From assembly GCF_014705615.1 (NCBI RefSeq), contig NZ_JACXJA010000068.1, positions 1 through 36,087 on the forward strand: a DNA stretch of 36,087 bases, in the 5' to 3' direction. A model generated the notes under the pieces. That model did not search any database and had not been told where the DNA came from. It was given only the letters and a program-made list of their open reading frames with translations. The translations under genes and the position numbers were made by a program. How positions within the stretch are numbered: the first letter of the stretch is position 1; each line of letters begins with the position of its first letter. Source of the DNA: Paenibacillus oceani. GTDB taxonomy: Bacteria; Bacillota; Bacilli; Paenibacillales; NBRC-103111. This document shows, one piece after another, positions 31,351-36,087 of the stretch.

Positions 31351-34215
31351 ATGAAGACCGGGGATGCGGGCATATTGTTTCCTTGGAGGACTGTATATGG
31401 GCCTAACTTAGGGTACGTTCAGGAACAGTACGAAATATACGAATCCGACCCGAATTCGGTGGACCCGACTTTTCGGGAATTGTTTGCGCGCGTCGGCGCG
31501 CCGCCAGCTACAGAGACAGAAGGGACGGCACAGCCGGCCGCTGCGCGCGTGCAGGTGGCAGACGGGCTTTCGTTGCAAAAGGCGGTCGCTGCCGGAAAGC
31601 TGATCTGGAATATTCGCACTTACGGCCATTTGGCGGCGGACATCGATCCGCTGGGCCTAAGCGCATCTGCCGATACACGTTTGATTGAGCCGGAAACGTT
31701 TGGACTGACGAAGGAAGATTTGGAAGCACTGCCTGCGACCTTGATCTGGGAAAATGCTCCGGATGACGTCGTTAACGGGTGGGAAGCGATCGAACGGCTT
31801 CGCAGCACCTATACGCGGACGATCGCCTATGAGTTCGCTCATGTCCATGAAGAGCGGGAGCGGGAGTGGCTGAACAAGCGCGCCGAGAACGGCGAACCGC
31901 TGGCCGAACCGTCAACCGTGAAGGAAAAAACCGAGCTGCTCGGCCGATTGATCGACGCGGAGCAATTCGAGGCGTTTCTGCACCGGACGTTCGTCGGCCA
32001 GAAGCGGTTTTCCGTAGAAGGAAACGACGCCTTGATTCCGCTGCTCGACGAGATCGTCCGCTCGGTCGCACGCGACGGGGCCGGCCATCTGCTGATGGGA
32101 ATGGCGCACCGTGGAAGACTGAACGTGCTGGCTCATATTCTCGGCAAGCCGTACAGCCGCATTTTCGCGGAATTTCACCATTCGCCGAATAAAGACCTGG
32201 TGCCGTCGGAAGGCTCGACCGGCATTAACTACGGCTGGACCGGCGATGTGAAATACCACCTTGGCGCAGACCGTTCGGTAGCGGATCACGGCAATACGAT
32301 CCGGATCGTGCTCGCGAACAACCCGAGCCATCTGGAATTTGTCAATCCGGTCGTCGAAGGCTTCGCCCGCGCGGCCCAAGAAGACCGCGGACAGGCGGGA
32401 TGGCCGCAGCACGACCCGAGCAAGGCCGCAGCCGTGCTGATTCACGGCGACGCCGCTTTTGCGGGCGAGGGCATCGTTCCGGAGACGCTGAACTTCAACC
32501 GTCTGACGGGATACCGCAACGGTGGGACGATCCATATTATCGTCAACAACAGGCTCGGATTTACGACGGACAGCGCGGATTCGCGCTCGACTCACTATGC
32601 GAGCGACTTGGCGAAAGGGTTCGAAATTCCAGTCGTTCACGTCAATGCCGACGATCCGGAAGCGTGCGTCGCCGCCGCCCGGATGGCCTGCGAGTTCCGC
32701 GACCTGTTCAAGAAAGACTTCCTGATCGATCTGATCGGCTACCGCAGATACGGTCATAACGAATCGGACGATCCGGAGTCGACGCAGCCGCTTATGTATT
32801 CTAAAGTGCGCAACCATCCGACTGTCAGCGAGCTGTACGCATCCCAGCTGGAGAAGGAAGGCGTCATTACCCGGGACCAATACGAGCAGATGAAGCAGGA
32901 GACGGTCTCCCGTCTTCAGGAAGCTTATGAAGATATGAAAAACGCTGATAAGCTGGGCGAAGACCGCACATGGGCGGCGGCGGACAGCGAGGCTGCTCCG
33001 GCGGAGCTCGTCACCGCGGTGCCGCTCGATAAGCTGCGCGAAATCAATCAAGATCTGTTGAAGCGTCCGGCAAGCTTCAACCCGTATCCGAAGCTGCAGC
33101 GCATCCTGGAGCGCAGAGCGGGCGCGCTGGACGAAGGCGGCAAGGTCGACTGGGCGCTGGCCGAAACGCTCGCGTTCGCGACGATCCTGGCCGACGGCAA
33201 GCCGGTCCGGCTGAGCGGACAAGATTCGCAGCGCGGCACGTTCGCGCACCGGAACATCGTGCTTCATGATCCGCAGACCGGCGAGACGTATTGTCCGCTG
33301 CACGATCTGCCGCAAGCGAAAGCTTCGTTCGCGGTTCATAACAGTCCGCTGTCCGAAGCGTCCGTTCTCGGCTTCGAGTACGGGTACAACGTATTCGCTC
33401 CCGAAACGTTCGTGCTGTGGGAAGCGCAATATGGCGATTTTGCCAATGCGGGCCAAGTAATCATCGACCAGTTCATCTCCGCCGGACGCGGCAAATGGCG
33501 TCAGAAGTCGAGCCTCACCTTGCTGCTGCCTCACGGCTACGAAGGGCAAGGGCCGGAGCACTCAAGTGCACGTCTGGAACGTTTCCTGCAGCTGTCCGGG
33601 GAAGAGAACTGGACGGTCGTCAATATGACGAAGGCTTCGCAATATTTCCACCTGCTGCGCAAGCAGGCGATGCTCTCCGAGACGGAGGACGCGCGTCCGC
33701 TTATCGTGATGGCGCCGAAGAGCCTTATCCGCAACCCGCGGGTCGCCTCGGCCGGTACGGAGCTTAGCGAAGGCGCGTTCCAGCCGGTGCTGGAGCAGCA
33801 AGGAACCGGGCTTCAAGCGGAACAGGTCGAACGAATCGCCTTGTGCAGCGGGAAAATCGCCGTCGATCTGGAAGAGGCGATCTCGGAAAACGGGCAGTCG
33901 CAGCAGGAATGGCTTCACATTATTCGCGTGGAGCAACTGTATCCGTTCCCTGCCGAGGAAATCTCGAACATTTTCGCACGGTACGGCAATTTGAAAGAAA
34001 TCGTATGGGTTCAGGAAGAACCTAAAAATATGGGCGCTTGGTTCTTTATGGAGCCAAGAATCCGGGAAATTGCCCCGCAAGGCGCAGAGGTCCGGTATAT
34101 CGGACGCCGGGAGCGTTCCAGTACCGCAAGCGGTTATCAAACCGTCCATACGTTCGAGCAGCGTCAAATCATTGAGAACGTTCAAGATCGAAGCTTCTTC
34201 GATAACAACCGATAA
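31351..34215 (+). CDS. odhA: 2-oxoglutarate dehydrogenase E1
   Basis: 954-residue thiamine-diphosphate enzyme that decarboxylates 2-oxoglutarate and passes succinyl to the E2 lipoyl arm in the TCA cycle. The N-terminal E2-binding stretch has [21 protein letters not shown]. The active-site block is [10 protein letters not shown] (251-260), the ThDP-binding motif GDAAFAGEG (366-374), and the transketolase-like part has [16 protein letters not shown] (728-743). The frame starts at 31300, but GGAGGG lies 10 nt before the ATG at 31351. The length is close to B. subtilis OdhA. The stop overlaps the odhB ribosome binding site. Confidence 0.96.
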   Translation: MKTGDAGILFPWRTVYGPNLGYVQEQYEIYESDPNSVDPTFRELFARVGAPPATETEGTAQPAAARVQVADGLSLQKAVAAGKLIWNIRTYGHLAADIDPLGLSASADTRLIEPETFGLTKEDLEALPATLIWENAPDDVVNGWEAIERLRSTYTRTIAYEFAHVHEEREREWLNKRAENGEPLAEPSTVKEKTELLGRLIDAEQFEAFLHRTFVGQKRFSVEGNDALIPLLDEIVRSVARDGAGHLLMGMAHRGRLNVLAHILGKPYSRIFAEFHHSPNKDLVPSEGSTGINYGWTGDVKYHLGADRSVADHGNTIRIVLANNPSHLEFVNPVVEGFARAAQEDRGQAGWPQHDPSKAAAVLIHGDAAFAGEGIVPETLNFNRLTGYRNGGTIHIIVNNRLGFTTDSADSRSTHYASDLAKGFEIPVVHVNADDPEACVAAARMACEFRDLFKKDFLIDLIGYRRYGHNESDDPESTQPLMYSKVRNHPTVSELYASQLEKEGVITRDQYEQMKQETVSRLQEAYEDMKNADKLGEDRTWAAADSEAAPAELVTAVPLDKLREINQDLLKRPASFNPYPKLQRILERRAGALDEGGKVDWALAETLAFATILADGKPVRLSGQDSQRGTFAHRNIVLHDPQTGETYCPLHDLPQAKASFAVHNSPLSEASVLGFEYGYNVFAPETFVLWEAQYGDFANAGQVIIDQFISAGRGKWRQKSSLTLLLPHGYEGQGPEHSSARLERFLQLSGEENWTVVNMTKASQYFHLLRKQAMLSETEDARPLIVMAPKSLIRNPRVASAGTELSEGAFQPVLEQQGTGLQAEQVERIALCSGKIAVDLEEAISENGQSQQEWLHIIRVEQLYPFPAEEISNIFARYGNLKEIVWVQEEPKNMGAWFFMEPRIREIAPQGAEVRYIGRRERSSTASGYQTVHTFEQRQIIENVQDRSFFDNNR

Positions 34216-34228
34216 GGAGGCCGCGGCT

Positions 34229-35506
34229 GTGTCAGACATCAAAATACCCGAGATGGGCGAATCGATCACCGAAGGAACGATATCCAAATGGATGGTGAAA
34301 GTTGGAGATCGTGTCGGAGCAGGCGATCTGCTTCTTGAATTGGAAACGGACAAGGTCAATTTGGAGGTAAGCGCCGACTCCGCCGGCGTTATTGCAGAAA
34401 TCCGCAGAGGCGAAGGCGATACGGTTCAAGTAGGTGAAGTCGTAGGAACGATCGGCGCCGCGGGAGCGGAGCCGGCTGCACCTGCCGTGGAGGCGCAGGC
34501 TTCTGCGGCTCCGGCTCCAGCCGCACCGGCGGAAGCCGCTTCCGCTCCGGTACAGGCCGCTCCGTCCGTTATCGCAGTATCGGCTCCGGGCGTCGCCGCT
34601 TCCCCTTCGGCCAGAAAGCTGGCCAGAGAGCGCGGAATCGACCTGCAGCAAGTTCAGCCGAGCGATCCGAACGGACGGATCAGCCGTACCGACGTCAGCT
34701 CCGCGCAGGATCAGGCGTCTGCTCCGGCAGCGCCTGCCGCGCCGGCTGCCCGTCCGCAAACGACAAGCGGCATTACGGCGGCATCGGCATCGGAAGATCC
34801 GAGCAAACCGGTTGAGATCATTAAGATGTCGAGACGCCGTCAGACGATCGCGACCCGCCTTGTGGAAGCTCAGCGCACGGCAGCGATGCTGACTACGTTT
34901 AACGAGGTCGACATGACCCGGATTCTCGATATCCGCAAACGCCGCAAGCAGTCGTTCCAAGAGAAAAACGATGTCGGCCTCGGCTTTATGTCCTTTTTCA
35001 CCAAAGCGGTTGTCGGCGCGCTGAAGAAGTACCCGCTGCTTAACGCGGAAATCGACGGCGACCGGATTATCGCCAAAAAATATTACGACATCGGGATCGC
35101 GGTCGCGGCCAAGGAAGGACTGGTCGTTCCGGTCGTACGTGATGCAGACCGTCTCGGCTTCGCCGAGATCGAGAAACGGATCGCCGATTTGGCAGGCAAG
35201 GCGCGGGCGAACACGCTCCAGCTGTCCGACCTGCAAGGCGGCACCTTCTCGATCACGAACGGCGGCGTCTTCGGCTCGCTGCTGTCCACGCCGATTTTGA
35301 ACACACCGCAGGTAGGCATCCTCGGGATGCACAAAATCCAGTGGCGTCCGATCGCGCTGGACGAGCAGCGGATGGAAAACCGGCCGATGATGTACATCGC
35401 CCTGTCGTACGATCACCGGATCGTCGACGGTGCCGAAGCAGTACGTTTCCTTGTGACCATCAAGGAACTGCTGGAAGATCCGGAATCGCTGCTGCTTGAA
35501 GGATAA
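34229..35506 (+). CDS. odhB: Dihydrolipoyl succinyltransferase E2
   Basis: 425-residue core of the 2-oxoglutarate dehydrogenase complex. The lipoyl domain (1-77) has lipoylated Lys42 in ETDKVNLEV. An Ala/Pro/Glu-rich flexible linker follows (about 80-120), then a peripheral-subunit-binding domain (about 127-162, [15 protein letters not shown]), a second Ala/Pro linker and the catalytic domain (about 190-425) with SYDHRIVDG (His396, Asp400). The longer frame overlaps odhA; I start at the GTG at 34229 because AAGGAGG lies 8 nt upstream, overlapping the odhA stop as TAAGGAGG. The E3 gene is not in the window. A strong terminator follows. Confidence 0.95.
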   Translation: MSDIKIPEMGESITEGTISKWMVKVGDRVGAGDLLLELETDKVNLEVSADSAGVIAEIRRGEGDTVQVGEVVGTIGAAGAEPAAPAVEAQASAAPAPAAPAEAASAPVQAAPSVIAVSAPGVAASPSARKLARERGIDLQQVQPSDPNGRISRTDVSSAQDQASAPAAPAAPAARPQTTSGITAASASEDPSKPVEIIKMSRRRQTIATRLVEAQRTAAMLTTFNEVDMTRILDIRKRRKQSFQEKNDVGLGFMSFFTKAVVGALKKYPLLNAEIDGDRIIAKKYYDIGIAVAAKEGLVVPVVRDADRLGFAEIEKRIADLAGKARANTLQLSDLQGGTFSITNGGVFGSLLSTPILNTPQVGILGMHKIQWRPIALDEQRMENRPMMYIALSYDHRIVDGAEAVRFLVTIKELLEDPESLLLEG

Positions 35507-35542
35507 GCGGGCACGTTCCCGGTAACGGGTTGCATATATCCC

Positions 35543-35590
35543 AAAGGGGATCGACAGAAGTATTGGATGCTGTCGGTCCTCTTTTTTTTT
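35543..35590 (+). terminator. Terminator of odhAB
   Basis: 15-bp stem AAAGGGGATCGACAG / CTGTCGGTCCTCTTT with two G-T pairs and a 12-nt loop, followed by an unbroken T-run. Confidence 0.9.
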
Positions 35591-36087
35591 GTAGGAAGCG
35601 CGGGGGTGCGGGAAGGACGGACGGAGTGAAATGGAGCCAATGGAACGGAGTGGAAGGGCTTCAGCCCGCTGAAAAGGTTGCCCGGTAACGGTTGCGTTTA
35701 CACAGACAGGGCGGGGAGGGGGCGCAAGAATGGATTCGTATGGAAACGTGTCCGAATACGCAAAGAAAGTAGCAGGTATAGAAAGTAGCAAATGTTAGTT
35801 AAATTTCTCTTGAACAGCCCTCTTGAGTACTTCCTCATGGGCAGGCGGCCTGGTGGGACCGAGGGGGAATAGAAGTCTTTTGCAGCTGTTATTTGGTTTG
35901 CACAACCGCCGACTAGGGATTTAAGAGCTTTTACCACCTCTTATTTAGCCGCTTTTTCGCGTTTTTGGGGAAACGGGCTAAAATAACGGCCTCAAATCGT
36001 AACTACTTAGGTACAAAAAAGTGAAAGGTAAAGAAACTGGAATTAAAAGAGGAATTTACCTTGAAGAGACAAGGAGAGGGAAGAGAG
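35591..36087. other. Non-coding right end
   Basis: About 500 bases without a supported gene. A 22-codon frame at 35730-35798 has a GGAGGGGG upstream but no recognisable product. An inverted-repeat element lies at 35941-35986. A purine-rich stretch with AAGGAGAGGG at the very end could be the ribosome binding site of a gene just outside the window. Confidence 0.5.
35941..35986. repeat. Imperfect inverted repeat TTATTTAGCC...GGCTAAAATAA
   Basis: Outer arms TTATTTAGCC (35941-35950) and GGCTAAAATAA (35976-35986) pair with one bulge; inner CGTTT / AAACG adds a second helix. It ends in ATAACGG, recalling the TAACG core of the units at 1310-1491. Likely a dispersed intergenic element. Confidence 0.45.

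Noticed and set aside
31912-33561. 549-codon minus-strand frame opposite odhA
   Set aside because: Antisense shadow; the translation shows no domain and odhA motifs run throughout.
34232-35791. 519-codon minus-strand frame opposite odhB
   Set aside because: Antisense shadow that also runs across the odhAB terminator.
35730-35798. 22-codon frame with a GGAGGGGG upstream
   Set aside because: Polar, unrecognised peptide in purine-rich DNA; the apparent ribosome binding site could be chance.

Overview
The window looks like chromosomal DNA of a spore-forming Bacillota, most probably Paenibacillus or a close relative (inference). The evidence is a G+C-rich composition, strong GGAGG-type ribosome binding sites, TTG and GTG starts, SpoVA and YjcZ-type sporulation genes, a yqeG-yqeH-aroE-yhbY-nadD-yqeK-rsfS run in Bacillus subtilis order, and odhAB. 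I see no rRNA, tRNA, CRISPR array, transposase or phage gene.

Layout. 1-7368: plus-strand genes, mostly single units: D-galactonate dehydratase (dgoD), a Gfo/Idh/MocA oxidoreductase, a half-size ABC exporter, class II fumarase (fumC) and an OmpR-type response regulator. 7495-11356: a minus-strand operon of a soluble histidine kinase and SiaB-, SiaC- and SiaA-like proteins, i.e. a kinase/phosphatase partner-switching module. 11681-16431: an envelope and spore block with an MGDG-synthase/UgtP-type glycosyltransferase, a 26-residue YjcZ-like peptide missed by ordinary ORF cut-offs, a divergent DUF1657 gene, a DUF421-DUF1657 fusion (2Duf type), and spoVAC, spoVAD and spoVAE. The last five match the content of the spoVA2mob heat-resistance operon. 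16755-18854: an LTA-synthase-family membrane sulfatase-fold enzyme with an extra C-terminal beta-sandwich. 19306-23756: a MoxR ATPase, DUF58 protein and membrane transglutaminase operon. 24001-31136: the yqeG-to-rsfS housekeeping operon, extended by a CvfB-like S1 protein, then, behind a strong terminator, a YqeM-like methyltransferase and an HD hydrolase. 31351-35506: odhA-odhB, with a perfect palindrome just upstream of its promoter.

Several genes start downstream of the longest possible start. The choices rest on Shine-Dalgarno spacing and, for yqeG and the YqeM-like gene, on a promoter or terminator lying inside the longer frame. Intergenic DNA holds well-formed intrinsic terminators, sigma-A promoters (many with an extended TGN -10), candidate sporulation promoters, a four-unit set of 21-bp TAACG...CGTTA inverted repeats, and two structured leaders.

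The most interesting parts are the spoVA2mob/2Duf-like cassette with its inverted DUF1657 gene and neighbouring YjcZ-like peptide, and the SiaABC-like module in which a histidine kinase is present and no diguanylate cyclase is seen.
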